64,000 nucleotides of DNA from Macrostomum hystrix (GCA_950097015.1 CATNEN010000038.1:23077001-23141000); one strand, 5' to 3'. Positions 1 to 13,449 are shown, counted from the first letter of the stretch. Notes: generated by a model from the letters alone, not told the origin. Numbers and translations: made by a program.

Positions 1-954
1 TTGGAATGTCCTGTCTCACTCTCCACCATCTCTCTATCTTTCTCTCCAACTCTCTCTCGACACCTCTCTACCTCTCTGTCTCTCTCTCCCGACGTCTCTT
101 AATAATTAAGAAGATTTACTTATTATAGTCACCTTATAATGCGATACCAGCGTGCCATTTTGTGCGGTCAGACCAACAGCTAGCCAGCCAACCGGACTCC
201 AGGCCCAGTGAGACGAGATCGGATAGACAAAACCTGTGCGCGCGCGGGATTAGAAAAAGCCATAAATAGTACTGCAAGTAGCACGAGTTGCCTTATTTAG
301 GACAGTTTACAAAGCTAATGTAAATAATTTGTATTAGTTAAGTGAAAGTAAACTCGGAATGCAGCTATTTAATTAATTTGGTTGGACTTTTCTTTTACGG
401 GCAAGGAAGTGAATAAAAAGTAAGGAGAAAAAATCTAAAATGATCGTCTTTTACTGAATTATTAATTAATTGTTGCACCGAATTTTCCTAATTAATAAAA
501 CGACAGGACACGAAGATAGTCCGCCGACCTCACTTTGTCTCTGAAGTCAGCAGAATACTTATATTACTATTATTATTATTAATAATACTCAAGGTAAATA
601 TTTTCGCACTGTCCCAGACAGTAATTAATTAGAGTTTCAAGAAACACAATTTCCGATCTTGACGAAAATACACTGACTAGGCGAGTCTATATATTAAGAG
701 AAGACAGCTATGCAGAAAGGAAAATTACAAAAGCCTAAAAACACAAAGAGCTTGGATGGCCATCTAGTAGCTTTTACTATTTACCTTCTTTCATATCGCT
801 GCAAAATGCTGAGACAGGAGAATTACTATTTTTAACTGCATAATTCTATCTCCTATTTGAACTACGCTAAGATATTCAAAAAGTAAAGCATGAAAGAGAC
901 ATTAAGTCACGAAATGTCATAATATTCCCAGAGTATAAACGACGACTAACTCAC
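1..954. other. Left-edge non-coding DNA, probably ammonium transporter intron
   Basis: The first 95 bases are a degenerate CT-rich simple repeat. The rest is AT-rich with no supportable exon. Because the ammonium transporter exon at 1605-2058 is on the minus strand and ends in a splice donor, this stretch is most simply part of the intron that follows it. Confidence 0.5.
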
Positions 955-1500
955 TGATTGATAATGACCAGAGCGCACCCATTGATAATGACCAGTTCTC
1001 TGCAGTCTGCACCCATTGATAATGACCAGTACTCTGCACCCATTGATAATGACCAGTACTCTGCACCCATTGATAATGACCAGAACTCACTCCTTGATTA
1101 TGACCAGAGCTCACTCCTTGATTATGACCAGAACTCACTCCTTAATTATGACCAGAACTCACTCCTTAATTATGACCAGAACTCACTCCTTAATTATGAC
1201 CAGAACTCACTCCTTAATTATGACCAGAACTCACTCCTTGATTATGACCAGAACTCACTCCTTAATTATGACCAGAACTCACTCCTTGATTATGACCAGA
1301 ACTCACTCCTTAATTATGACCAGAACTCACTCCTTAATTATAACCAGAGCTATAATTCGGATGCGAGTAATGAGCAGATCTATAATGACCAGAACTATAA
1401 TGACCAGAACTAAATTGACCAGAACTATAATGACTGGAGCTAAAATGAGCAGATCTAAAATGACCAGAATTAAAACTCTGATAATGAGCAGAACTACGAG
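955..1500. repeat. 24-bp minisatellite, degenerate to one side
   Basis: Direct tandem units of 24 bp with core ACCAGAACTCACTCC followed by TTAATTATG or TTGATTATG. From about 1345 to 1500 they decay into shorter 14-15-bp pieces (ATAATGACCAGAAC). The period is divisible by three, so several frames stay open on both strands; these frames are not genes. The array lies in the putative first intron of the ammonium transporter. Confidence 0.9.
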
Positions 1501-1604
1501 TATAACTGGGACAGTAAGTCATTCTTTTATAGTTTTAAACACAAAACTCTTATTATACTACGCAAAGTCGGAGCAACTGCTAAACTAAGCATAGTAAAAC
1601 TAAC

Positions 1605-2058
1605 CCGTAATGAGAAACGAATAGGCCATGTAGGCTATAAACTCGCATCGCTCAGCCAGGGCGCCAGACACAATGGTGGCGGATGTAGCCGCGAACACGA
1701 ACTGAAAAAACCACAGGTGCATCCGACTGTCTGGCAGTTGCGCCATCGCCCATAGACTATTGCCGCAGAAGCCATTGCCCGGCTCGCCGAATGCTAGAGC
1801 AAAGCCAAACACATAGTAGGCTATGCAGCCAATGAATGAGTCCAGTATGTTCTTGATGAGAATATTTGTAGTATGCTTAGATCTGACAGCTCCAGCCTCT
1901 AAGAATGCGAAGCCGCACTGCATAAAATAGATGACAATGGCCATTGTACACAAGAATAACGAGTCCAAGGATGCATTGGTGGCATTCACTGAGGCAGTCA
2001 GCTTGTCCAATTCCAGCGATAAGTTTCGCAGAGCAGCCAGCTCGCCCGGAGTGGACAT
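1605..2058 (-). CDS. Ammonium transporter (Amt/MEP/Rh superfamily), N-terminal exon, partial
   Basis: An integral membrane ammonium/ammonia channel; only the first exon (about 151 codons) is inside the window. It starts at ATG 2058. After an extracellular-type leader with candidate N-glycosylation sites (NATNAS) come a first hydrophobic helix (SLFLCTMAIVIYFMQCGFAF) and the signature stretch LEAGAVRSKHTTNILIKN. A second helix (GCIAYYVFGFALAFGE), FCGNSLWAM and an FVFAATSATIVSGALAERC segment follow, as in animal and plant-type Amt proteins. The frame reads FLITG and then meets a donor (G|GTTAGT, GT at 1604-1603), so the remaining membrane helices lie in exons beyond position 1. A pyrimidine-rich acceptor-like site (TTTCTTTCAG, AG at 2094-2093) lies 35 bases upstream of the ATG. 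The family is clear; the exact subfamily is not. Confidence 0.88.
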
Positions 2059-2106
2059 TGTTTAGCAGCGCCTTTCAGATTTTGATTTCCGCCTGAAAGA
2101 AATGAT

Positions 2107-2689
2107 CTATAGCAGACATACTAGTTATATGGGGTCAGGGCAATTGTACAGGGGTCGGGGTTGATAACCTTTAAATACATTAGTACACCAAGCTTTCGCC
2201 TTTGAAAGTGTTGCATAATTGGTTCTCTATAAGCATTGGTTGGTAGTAAAGCATGCAGCCATTTTTAATTGACTGATAGACCAATAGAGACAGAGACAGA
2301 CCTGAGCAGAGACACAGATTGCGAATATTTAATCATTTTCTGTTTAAAAGTTATTCAACAAGTAGGAATGCATTGTGGCCTGTACAATAATGGCTAGTTA
2401 CATCGGTCAATTGTACTTACACTTCTCTCTCCTGCCTGAATGTTTATTCTTTGTACGAGGGGGTGACGCATTTAGTCAGAGTCTGGTGACAATATAATGG
2501 ATAAACAGATGACAACTGACTCATACAGTTCGTGGATAATGGAAGTATAGAGACAGGCTAAAAAACCGCCTATTTTACTATTATAATAGTTGACCTGTGT
2601 ATACTGGTTCGTTATTTCTTTACTGGCCGGTTGATTCCAGTCTAGCTCAGTGCAGGTGGCATTTTCAAGAGAGTAATAATAATTTGTAT
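2107..2689. other. Intergenic DNA, nothing recognised
   Basis: AT-rich sequence upstream of the ammonium transporter start. It should hold that gene's promoter, but no core element can be assigned with confidence. Confidence 0.4.
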
Positions 2690-2999
2690 ATACTAAAACA
2701 TAGTCGTTTGAGCGTCGGACTCACGACTTTAGGGTGGGGGGTTCGATTCCCGACTCTATGGGAACAATTTGTGTCCTTTAGCAAGACACTAAAATCTGCG
2801 CTGTTTCAGTTCACCCAGCTGTTAAATGGGTACCAGCATCAGCTGGGGTAATTGAGGGTGGTGTGGCGTCCCCCCAGTCCATGGACTGAACAGCCGTACG
2901 CAGCCTTCAGATGCGCCGCGCAATAGCTGCGGCTGTGCTGTCGGCTGCACATCTGACACAATTGGGGCAGGTGTAGTCAATTATTATTATTATTATTAT
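2690..2999 (+). mobile_element. tRNA-derived SINE, family 1, near full length
   Basis: The copy has a tRNA-like head with a good RNA polymerase III B box (GGTTCGATTCC). A conserved body follows (CCTTTAGCAAGACACT, TTCACCCAGCTGTTAAATGG, CAGTCCATGGACTGAACAGC), ending in a (ATT)n tail at about 2980. Related copies occur near 9160-9465 (minus), 10330-10465 (minus), 34900-34990, 48510-48680, 53110-53235 (minus), 53580-53745, 55295-55500 and 55505-55665 (minus). I do not recognise it as a named family. Confidence 0.8.
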
Positions 3000-5900
3000 G
3001 AGAGGATAACAATCAAACTGAAGGGATAACAATCAAACTGAGGGGATAACAATCAAACTGAGGGGATAACAATCAAAATGAGGGGATAACAATCAAACTG
3101 AGGGGATAACAGTCAAACTGAGGGGATAAAAATCAAACTGAGGGGGTAACAATCAAACAGAGGGGATAACAGTCAAACTGAGGGGATAACAGTCAAACTG
3201 AGGGGATAACTGTCAAACTGAGGGTATAACTGTCAAACTGAGAGGATAAAAATCAAACTGAGGGGATAACAATCAAACTGAAGGGATAACTGTCAAACTG
3301 AGGGGATAACAGTCAAACTGAGGGGATAACAATCAAACAGAGGGGATAACAATCAAACTGAGGGGATAACAATCAAAATGAGGGGATAACAATCAAACTG
3401 AGGGGATAACAGTCAAACTGAGGGGATAACTGTCAAACTGAGGGGATAACTGTCAAACTGAGGGTATAACTGTCAAACTGAGGGGATAACTGTCAAACTG
3501 AGGGGATAACAATCAAACTGAGGGGATAACTGTCAAACTGAGGGGACAACTGTCAAACTGAGGGGATAACAGTCAAACTGAGTGGATAACAATCAAACTG
3601 AGGGGATAACAATCAAACTGAGGGGATAACAGTCAAACTGAGGGGATAACTGTCAAACTGAGGGGATAACTGTCAAACTGAGAGGATAAAAATCAAACTG
3701 AGGGGATAACAATCAAACTGAGGGGATAACTGTCAAACTGAGGGGACAACTGTCAAACTGAGGGGATAACAGTCAAACTGAGGGGATAACAATCAAACAG
3801 AGGGGATAACAATCAAACTGAGGGGATAACAATCAAAATGAACGGATAACAATCAAACTGAGGGGATAACAGTCAAACTGAGGGGATAACTGTCAAACTG
3901 AGGGGATAACTGTCAAACTGAGGGTATAACTGTCAAACTGAGAGGATAAAAATCAAACTGAGGGGATAACAGTCAAACTGAGGGGATAACTGTCAAACTG
4001 AGGGGATAACAATCAAACTGAGGGGATAACTGTCAAACTGAGGGGACAACTGTCAAACTGAGGGGATAACAGTCAAACTGAGTGGATAACAATCAAACTG
4101 AGGGGATAACAATCAAACTGAGGGGATAACAGTCAAACTGAGGGGATAACTGTCAAACTGAGGGGATAACTGTCAAACTGAGAGGATAAAAATCAAACTG
4201 AGGGGATAACAATCAAACTGAGGGGATAACTGTCAAACTGAGGGGACAACTGTCAAACTGAGGGGATAACAGTCAAACTGAGGGGATAACAATCAAACAG
4301 AGGGGATAACAATCAAACTGAGGGGATAACAATCAAAATGAACGGATAACAATCAAACTGAGGGGATAACAGTCAAACTGAGGGGATAACTGTCAAACTG
4401 AGGGGATAACTGTCAAACTGAGGGTATAACTGTCAAACTGAGAGGATAAAAATCAAACTGAGGGGATAACAATCAAACTGAGGGGATAACTGTCAAACTG
4501 AGGGGACAACTGTCAAACTGAGGGGATAACAGTCAAACTGAGGGGATAACAATCAAACTGAGGGGATAACAATCAAAATGAGGGGATAACAATCAAACTG
4601 AGGGGATAACTGTCAAACTGAGGGGATAACTGTCAAACTGAGGGGATAACTGTCAAACTGAGGGGATAACTGTCAAACTGAGGGGATAACTGTCAAACTG
4701 AGGGGATAACAGTCAAACTGAGGGGATAACAATCAAACTGAGGGGATAACTGTCAAACTGAGGGGATAACAATCAAACTGAGGGGATAACAATCAAAATG
4801 AGGGGATAACAATAAAACTGAGGGGATAACAGTCAAACTGAGGGGATAACAGTCAAACTGAGGGGATAACAATCAAAATGAGGGGATAACAATAAAACTG
4901 AGGGGATAACAATCAAACTGAGGGGATAACAATCAAACTGAAGGGATAACAATCAAACTGAGGTGATAACAGTCAAACTGAGGGGATAACAATCAAACTG
5001 AGGGGATAACAATCAAACTGAGGGGACAACTGTCAAACTGAGGGGATAACAGTCAAACTGAGTGGATAACAATCAAACTGAGGGGATAACAATCAAACTG
5101 AGGGGATAACAGTCAAACTGAGGGGATAACTGTCAAACTGAGGGGATAACTGTCAAACTGAGAGGATAAAAATCAAACTGAGGGGATAACAATCAAACTG
5201 AGGGGATAACTGTCAAACTGAGGGGACAACTGTCAAACTGAGGGGATAACAGTCAAACTGAGGGGATAACAATCAAACAGAGGGGATAACAATCAAACTG
5301 AGGGGATAACAATCAAAATGAACGGATAACAATCAAACTGAGGGGATAACAGTCAAACTGAGGGGATAACTGTCAAACTGAGGGGATAACTGTCAAACTG
5401 AGGGTATAACTGTCAAACTGAGAGGATAAAAATCAAACTGAGGGGATAACAATCAAACTGAGGGGATAACTGTCAAACTGAGGGGACAACTGTCAAACTG
5501 AGGGGATAACAGTCAAACTGAGGGGATAACAATCAAACAGAGGGGATAACAATCAAACTGAGGGGATAACAATCAAAATGAGGGATAACAATCAAACTGA
5601 GGGGATAACAGTCAAACTGAGGGGATAACTGTCAAACTGAGGGGATAACTGTCAAACTGAGGGTATAACTGTCAAACTGAGAGGATAAAAATCAAACTGA
5701 GGGGATAACAATCAAACTGAGGGGATAACTGTCAAACTGAGGGGACAACTGTCAAACTGAGGGGATAACAGTCAAACTGAGGGGATAACAATCAAACTGA
5801 GGGGATAACAATCAAAATGAGGGGATAACAATCAAACTGAGGGGATAACTGTCAAACTGAGGGGATAACTGTCAAACTGAGGGGATAACTGTCAAACTGA

Positions 5901-6340
5901 GGGGATAACTGTCAAACTGAGGGGATAACTGTCAAACTGAGGGGATAACAGTCAAACTGAGGGGATAACAATCAAACTGAGGGGATAACTGTCAAACTGA
6001 GGGGATAACAATCAAACTGAGGGGATAACAATCAAAATGAGGGGATAACAATAAAACTGAGGGGATAACAGTCAAACTGAGGGGATAACAGTCAAACTGA
6101 GGGGATAACAATCAAAATGAGGGGATAACAATAAAACTGAGGGGATAACAATCAAACTGAGGGGATAACAATCAAACTGAAGGGATAACAATCAAACTGA
6201 GGTGATAACAGTCAAACTGAGGGGATAACAATCAAACTGAGGGGATAACAATCAAACTGAGGGGATAACAATCAAACTGAGGGGATAACAATCAAACTGA
6301 GGGGATAACAATCAAACTGAGGGGATAACAGTCAAACTGA
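3000..6340. repeat. 20-bp minisatellite array, about 167 units
   Basis: Head-to-tail units AGGGGATAACAATCAAACTG with a variable dinucleotide giving AATC, AGTC or TGTC versions, plus rarer variants (GGACAAC, AACGGATAAC, AATAAAACTG, AAACAG). One unit near 5581 is 19 bp (AGGGATAAC), shifting the register by one base for the rest of the array. Variant patterns recur as blocks, so the array grew by multi-unit duplication. Units abut directly with no spacers. Confidence 0.97.
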
Positions 6341-6811
6341 TGCTAAGGTCTTGAAGTTTGAACTAGATGGCCATGATGCATTTTGAGATACAGTTGCAGC
6401 TGTCTAAATGTGGTTTTAACCGGGTCTGGTTGGTCAATGAGAAATTTGTAAGCCGTTGGTTATTTTGAATTTTTTGCTGTTTGGGTATCTGCACGATAAA
6501 TGTTTAAAAACACTCAAAATACCAGCTGTGACTGGACTTATCTTTCTGGCTGTTAGCAACTGATCATACGCTCGTACTAAAAACTGTGTGCTTAAGTTCG
6601 TCGGTCGGAAATAGCTAGATAGTACACTGAACTACAATGTGAACTGACAAAGCCAATCTAATGAAAATCATTACATAGTTGGTTTCGCATAACTTAGTAT
6701 AACTTAGTATGTTACGCAGAAAAAAACAAGGCTAGTAACCAAAAGTTGACAGCGATAAAACTATGGAATGGATCGGGAATAGAAAGCGTGAGATAGAAAA
6801 GGGAAGGATGA
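6341..6811. other. Intergenic DNA, nothing recognised
   Basis: Unique, AT-rich sequence between two tandem arrays. No exon, RNA gene or mobile element could be supported. Confidence 0.4.
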
Positions 6812-7295
6812 GACTGGTGAGAGATGAGACACAGGATCAGAGATGAGACACGGGAGAGATGAGACACGGGATCAGAGATGAGACACGGGAGAGATGAGAC
6901 ACGGGAGAGATGAGACACGGGATCAGAGATGAGACACGGGAGAGATGAGACACGGGAGAGATGAGACACGGGAGAGATTAGACACGGGAGAGATGACACA
7001 TGGGAGAGATGAGACATGGGAGAGATGAGACACGGGAGAGATGAGACACGGGAGAGATGAGACACGGGAGAGATGACACATGGGAGAGATGAGACATGGG
7101 AGAGATGAGACACGGGAGAGATGAGACACGGGAGAGATGAGACACGGGAGAGATGAGACACGGGAAAGATGATACACGGGAGAGATGAGACACGGGAAAG
7201 ATGAGACACGGGAGAGATGACACACGGGAGAGATGAGACACGGGAAAGATGAGACACGGGAGAGATGACACACGGGAGAGATAAGACACGGTATC
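6812..7295. repeat. 16-bp minisatellite array
   Basis: Tandem units GAGATGAGACACGGGA with variants (GACACATGGGAGA, GGATCAGAGATGAG). Sixteen is not a multiple of three, so the minus strand shows a 48-bp coding-like period open in all three frames; these are not genes. On the opposite strand the unit resembles the 16-bp array of SCAPER intron 3 (13 of 16 positions). Confidence 0.95.
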
Positions 7296-9159
7296 GCAGA
7301 GGGACAAAGGCCATAGGATCTTGAAGCTCTGCTGGCCGTTTCAGGCTTATTATTCTGTTATTCCTGATGTCTCTGCAGTTTTATACTTTCGACACTAACT
7401 TTCGACTTTCGACGTAACAGTTACCCCGCAAGTGCGCTGCTTACATTATTGAAACAATATAAAACCTTCAAAAGAGCCTTTCAAACCAGATTTAAGCAGC
7501 TAAAGCAGCTCTTCAGCACGCTTGTCAAACATGCTGACTAAAATGCATTATTATTCGCTTTAAATATCATTCTGACAGAATACACATTAGATGAGCTAAG
7601 TAGTAGCAATATTAGATAGCCAATTAAATCTGGTATGCTTGATTAGCTTCTCTGCTATTGTTGAATGAGCGTAGAAGTCTTCAGGACAAGTGGCATGTGC
7701 GAAGAAAAGCGCGCCGTGAAAGCTAGAGTTAAGAAAATTATTAGCATGAGAGACTAGCTCTTGTCAGTTCCAGTCGGTTGAGTCTATGACTCTATTCCAT
7801 TTGCTGCCACACAAAAGTAAACATTGTTCTTTGCAGTTTTGCAGTTTTGAAGGCTACGCAGGGTCTGTGTATATGTAAAGGTTTTTGCTAATGTCTTCTG
7901 ACAGCAATTTGTATATACAGATTTAGTAAGACGCAATTGCTTGCGCTGATCAAAGACAGAGCTTTATAACTATTCGGTACATCGAGTAGCATATATATTG
8001 CCTACACTTCAATAACGTCACTTATGAAAAAATAAACCTGTATATGACCGTGAAGCGTCGTCGTATTTGATATGTGCGCATATCATACATTCTAAACGAC
8101 TGATGCGTTATAAAAATATCATCAATTAGCTGCCCGCGGTCGACTTGTTGGATTATGTTTCTGAATATACGCGCTGCTGACCAATCGCCATATATTGTAA
8201 ACATCTAATATGTTTAACAAGTCAGCTAATTTTTTCGTAAAAAGAATTACGACGTTTTTATTCCGAAATTATAAAGTCTTAGTGTATAGACTTATATCGA
8301 GTTTACACTGAGCAATAGTAAAACGTTTAGATGATTACTATTGGCCACCAGCACCATGGCGAATTCTAAGGAATCCATCCCCGCACGTCATTACACTTCT
8401 TTAGCAGCGATTGTAATTGCTACATTAAACATCCGGCGATGGAAAGTGCCACGCGTGCCAGACTAAAAGCCATAGTAAATGTCAAAGCAAAATTTGAAAT
8501 CTGCTCAAATTTTACGTACTATAACAAGCGTAGCCTTATCCTAAATTTTTTAAATAAAAAAGCCTTGATACTTACGCACTAATTTTGTATATATTCTTAC
8601 TTTAAAAACAAAAAGCAAATAAAATGAGCTCGACAAAAATATTTATATCATCGTGCCGTTACTAATTCGACTGCAACATTTTCCATTGGAATTTCTTTTC
8701 TCCCCTACCTCCGGACACATGACTTGTTGCCAATGAGAAGTAAAGTTTTTTAATTTTATCGTTTAGTCATAAAAAACTGGCTAGCTCTATATATTCAAAA
8801 AAACGAATTTCAAAAGTCTTGAAAGTGCGAGTTTCCACTAACTTTTTAAGAAACTCTGTTTAGATTCAAGTAAGTATTTATAGTCATTGTCACATAACAT
8901 TGGGTAGTAAAAACGCTGATAAAAATCCATAATCATAGCCTTCATATAAAATTTAAGTATCTTTTTAATTTCAATACTCTAATTTTGAACTTAATTTCAA
9001 GTAGTGCTATTTTTAGCAAACTTCTTAAATAAAAACTAAATGTAGTATATATCTCGAAAAGCAGAAGCAATTTCTTTTTTTAACATTTTCTTTTAAAATT
9101 TGTATAGCTATGTAATATCATTTTAAATACAACATAGTTAAGCAATATAAAAATAAAAC
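7296..9159. other. Intergenic AT-rich DNA, nothing recognised
   Basis: About 1.9 kb of AT-rich sequence. Short open frames here (for example 8022-8204 minus) have neither composition nor similarity supporting a gene. Confidence 0.4.
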
Positions 9160-9465
9160 TTGACTACACCTGCCCCAATTGGGTCAGATGCACAGCCAAC
9201 AGCACAGCCATAGCTATTGCATGGTGGATCTGAATGGTTTGTACACTGTTCAGTCCATGGACAGGGGGACACTACACCCATCCTCAATTACCCAGCTAAT
9301 CTGCTAATGCTGATACCCATTTAACAGCTGTGTTAAACTGAATTGAAACAATGCAGAGTTAAGTGTCTTGCTAAAGGACACAGATTGTTCCAGTGGAGTC
9401 ACACAAACCCCAGACCTTAAAGTCATGAGTCTGACACCCTAACCACTAGGCTACAACCCCTGTAC
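9160..9465 (-). mobile_element. tRNA-derived SINE, family 1, inverted copy
   Basis: Reverse complement of the family-1 SINE. The body motifs (CCAATTGGGTCAGATG, CAGTCCATGGAC, CCATTTAACAGCTG, GTGTCTTGCTAAAGGACAC) read in reverse order toward a tRNA-like head ending near GGCTACAACCCC. It lies about 400 bp upstream of the SCAPER start. Confidence 0.75.
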
Positions 9466-9840
9466 ATATCCATGCTGAGAGTCAAAGGGAATTATTTTAG
9501 CTTGCTGTTTTTAACACTTGTCTAGTAGCTCTTGCTATATTTAATTTCTAGTTATTATTTATAATATGTATAATGCTATTGTCTTAGCTATATTCCTTAT
9601 ACAGCTAGGCCTAACCATACATTATACTTAGATACTTAGAGTACTTAATAAAGAAATTTTACAATACTTGTACTACTTTATATTTTATAGTCTAGAGTAC
9701 TCATTTGATGAATGTTATATTAAAATATTTGTAATTTTTTATGTTTTATAAAGGTGATTCTATGGTAAAGCACTGTATCTATTGTACAGTTTCAATAGCT
9801 GCCTTGTGTTTTATGTTGAATGGTTGCTTAGGCCCTATCA

Positions 9841-9858
9841 TTTTTCAGTTACTGTCAG
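9841..9858 (+). promoter_or_regulatory. Candidate 5' acceptor (trans- or cis-splice) before SCAPER start
   Basis: TTTTTCAG (9841-9848) and a second AG (ACTGTCAG, to 9858) lie 6-16 bases before the chosen ATG at 9864. The preceding open frame back to 9741 has no resemblance to SCAPER. This could be a spliced-leader addition site or the acceptor of a 5' UTR intron; the sequence cannot separate them. Confidence 0.35.
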
Positions 9859-9863
9859 CAAGC

Positions 9864-12800
9864 ATGTCTGCTAGATATCAACAGCAACAGCAGCAGCAGC
9901 AGCAGCGCAGTCGTGGTCGCTTACGCAATGGTGGCACAAATGGTTCAGCAGCTAACAATGCTGCCACCTCCAAATCTTCTTCTAAGTCGCCATTGCCTGT
10001 TTCTGCTACAGTTTTATCTGCTGCTTCTACAACTGCGCCTATTTCTAGTGGCAGCAATGTCAGTGCTAGCACCGGCGTTGCCAATAGCAACAGCTTTGAC
10101 AAGCTGAAACAGGCGGTACTGGAGGAGGGCACTAATGCCCGCAATCTGCTCAAATTCAATGTGCCAGTCGAAGACGCAACCGCAGTCGCTGCCGCAGCAG
10201 CCGCTTCGTGTTCAGCGACAGCTGCTTCTGTTGGCACAACGACTGCCTCGTCGAAGCCATCTTCTAGGAGGGCTTCGACCACTGCCACAGTGTCGCATCA
10301 GGTAGTTAATTGAATTTCAATGAACTTCTCAACATGTGGCACCAGCTGACTATTGAGTCCCTAAATGCAAATTTTAGTGCCTGTCTAAAGGATTCAAATA
10401 TTTCCAGTGAAGTCGAGAATCGAACCACTGACCTTCATGAGCCTGAAGCTTTAACCATTTAAACCTTCTATGTAATTCATGATTAGCTACTATATTCATT
10501 ACAGTTATCCTACCTAACGTACCTTACCTCAAGTTAAAGAACCCGCCAATCACCGACATTATTATCAGCATCCCGCCGGCGGCGCCAGTTCGCGCAAGAA
10601 ATCCTCAACCCCGGTTCGAGCTCCGGACCTTCGCGAACGCTACTGGGCCCTCCTATTAGAGAATCTGAAGCGCACTATTGACGAAATCTATTCGAATTGC
10701 GAAGCGGATCAGAGTGAAGCTGAATGCCGCGAGGTGCACATCATTCTGGAGCACTGCTGCCGCGACTTTGCGGCCCTGATTGAAAAGATTCGCCTTTTCC
10801 GCGAGGACGGAGCCGCTGATAGGCCGGGCGGCGCGCCCATCGCCTGGGTGGAGAGAAAAACATCCCCTTGCAAACCGATTATGAAACAGGTATGCCCAAT
10901 CCCGATCCTCCTAGCCCCTGTCCAATCCCGATCCTCCTATTCCGCTGTCCAATCCCGATCCTCCTAGCCCCCTATCTAAATCTCGATCCACCTAGCCCCT
11001 GTCCAATCGCGATCCTCCTAACCTTCTGTCCAATCCCGATCCTCCTAACCCGCTGTCCAATCCCGATCCTCCTAGCCCCTGTCCAATCCCGATCCTCCTA
11101 ACCCCCTGTCCAATCCCGATCCTCCTAACCCGCTGTCCAATCCCGATCCTCCTAACCCGCTGTCCAATCCCGATCCTTCTCCATCCTCCAGGTTCTGGAG
11201 CGCAGCCTTAACGCCGGCAGTAGTCGCGTACGCAGCCCAGTGACCGCCGGTGGCTGCAATCTTTCTTGTGGCTCCGGCAGCTGGGCTGATAAAGTTCGCG
11301 CCAGTCTACTAGAACAGGAAACTGTTGCTGCTGCTGCTGCTGTTGCCGCTGCTGCTTCAGCCGCAGGCACGACCACGGGACCTGCTACAACAGTTGTAGC
11401 CGCTGAACCAACCGCATCGCCATCCACTTTAAATCTGGATGCTTCATCAATAGCTCCGGCCTCTGAAGATGCCGCCTTTGCATCCGCCGCCGCCGCCGCC
11501 GCTGCTGCTTCCATAGCTCCTGCAGCTGTAAGCGACTCCTTGGTCTCAGGCGAGGCCATCGGTCCCGTCGACAGCGGCTGGGCCGTAGTTCTCCGTCGCA
11601 ATCGTCGCGGTGTAGTTAAAGCTCTCTATAGCGTAGCGGACTCTTTAGCTGTTTCAGCCGGCTGCGACAAAGCCGACAAAGCACCCGTTGCGTCAGAGAC
11701 TAGCCGGGATACTGATGACAAACTTACCGATATTGAGCGGCATCAATCGGAGGAGCCACAGGCTGAAGCTCGCAAAGATTTTGCCAGCGAGACTGCCACC
11801 TCTGCCTCCGTTTCTGCTTCACCTGAGACCAACCCTGGCGCTTTAGATGCCGAGCCTGCTACTTGCAGCGCCAGCGAAATTGACGACGAATCAACTGGCG
11901 ATATTGAACAGCTGGAGAGGTGAGTTCAAAGTAGGTGTTGGCTAGTGGGCTGGTGTGACGTATCTTCTCCATCCTGTCTTATTTACCTCCTGTCTCATCT
12001 CCCTCCTGTTTATCTACCTCCTTTTCTCCCTCCTGTCTCATCTCCATTCTATATTATCTCCCTTCTATCTTATCTACGTCCTGTCTCATCTCCCTTTTGT
12101 CTCATCTCCCTCCTGTCTCATCTACCTCCTGTCTCATCTCCCTCCTGTCTCATCTCCCTCCTGTCTCATCTACCTCCTGTCTCATCTCCCTCCTGTCTCA
12201 TCTCCCTCCTGTCTCATCTACCTCCTGTCTCATCTCCCTCCTGTCTCATCTCCCTCCTGTCTCATCTACATCCTGTCTCATCTCCCTCCTGTCTCATCTC
12301 CCTCCTGTCTCATCTACCTACTGTCTCATCTCCCTCCTGTCTCATCTACCTCCTGTCTCATCTTCCTCCTGTCTCATCTCCCTCCTGTCTCATCTCCATT
12401 CTATATTATCTCCCTTCTATCTTATCTACGTCCTGTCTCATCTCCCTTTTGTCTCATCTCCCTCCTGTCTCATCTCCCTCCTGTCTCATCTACATCCTGT
12501 CTCATCTCCCTCCTGTCTCATCTCCCTCCTGTCTCATCTACCTACTGTCTCATCTCCCTCCTGTCTCATCTACCTCCTGTCTCATCTTCCTCCTGTCTCA
12601 TCTACCTCCTGTCTCATCTCCCTCCTGTCTCATCTCCCTCCTGTCTCACCTCCCTCCTGCCTCATCTACCTCCTGTCTCATCTCCCTCCTGTCTCACCTC
12701 CGTCCTGTCTCATCTACCTCCTGTCTCATCTACATCCTGTCTCATCTCCCTCCTGTCTCATCTCCCTCCTGTCTCATCTACCTACTGTCTCATCTCCCTC

Positions 12801-13417
12801 CTGTCTCACCTTCCTCCTGTCTCATCTTCCTCCTGTCTCATCTACCTCCTGTCTCATCTCCCTCCTGTCTCATCTCCCTCCTGTCTCACCTCCCTCCTGC
12901 CTCATCTACCTCCTGTCTCATCTCCCTCCTGTCTCACCTCCGTCCTGTCTCATCTACCTCCTGTCTCATCTCCCTCCTGTCTCATCTCCCTCCTGTCTCA
13001 TCTCCCTCCTGTCTCATCTCCCTCCTGTCTCACCTCCCTCGTGTCTCACCTTCCTCCTGTCTCACCTTCCTCCTGTCTCATCTCCCTCCTGTCTCATCGT
13101 TTACTTTCCTCAGGCAATTGGACGCTATGGAACGTGACCAGGCCGAGCTTGAGACCGCTCTCAGTCACGAAGAATTGCACAACCTGGTTGACTACACCCG
13201 CCCAATGACCTGGGACGAGCTTGTGGCCCAGAACACCAGACTGCAGCAGACCACTGTGCCATGGGAGCTCATGGCCGCCCTGCAGGAGGAGGAGGACGCC
13301 GACGATGAGACCTTCGGCGAGCGGGCGCGAACTCCGGGCCGTAGCGCCCACATTCACGACAAGCTGTCCGCCTGGCGGCGTGGAGATGCTGACGCTGACA
13401 AACTAGCTGAGAAACAG

Positions 13418-13449
<32 letters not shown>

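Noticed and set aside
3000-6340. Units contain GGATAACAAT, resembling the lac operator core
   Set aside because: Part of a simple 20-bp minisatellite in animal DNA; the match is coincidental.
3000-6340. Regularly repeated array resembling CRISPR
   Set aside because: Units abut directly with no unique spacers and no cas-type genes; the same holds for every other array here.
6712-7314. Antisense 200-codon frame
   Set aside because: Spans the 16-bp array; open in all three frames.
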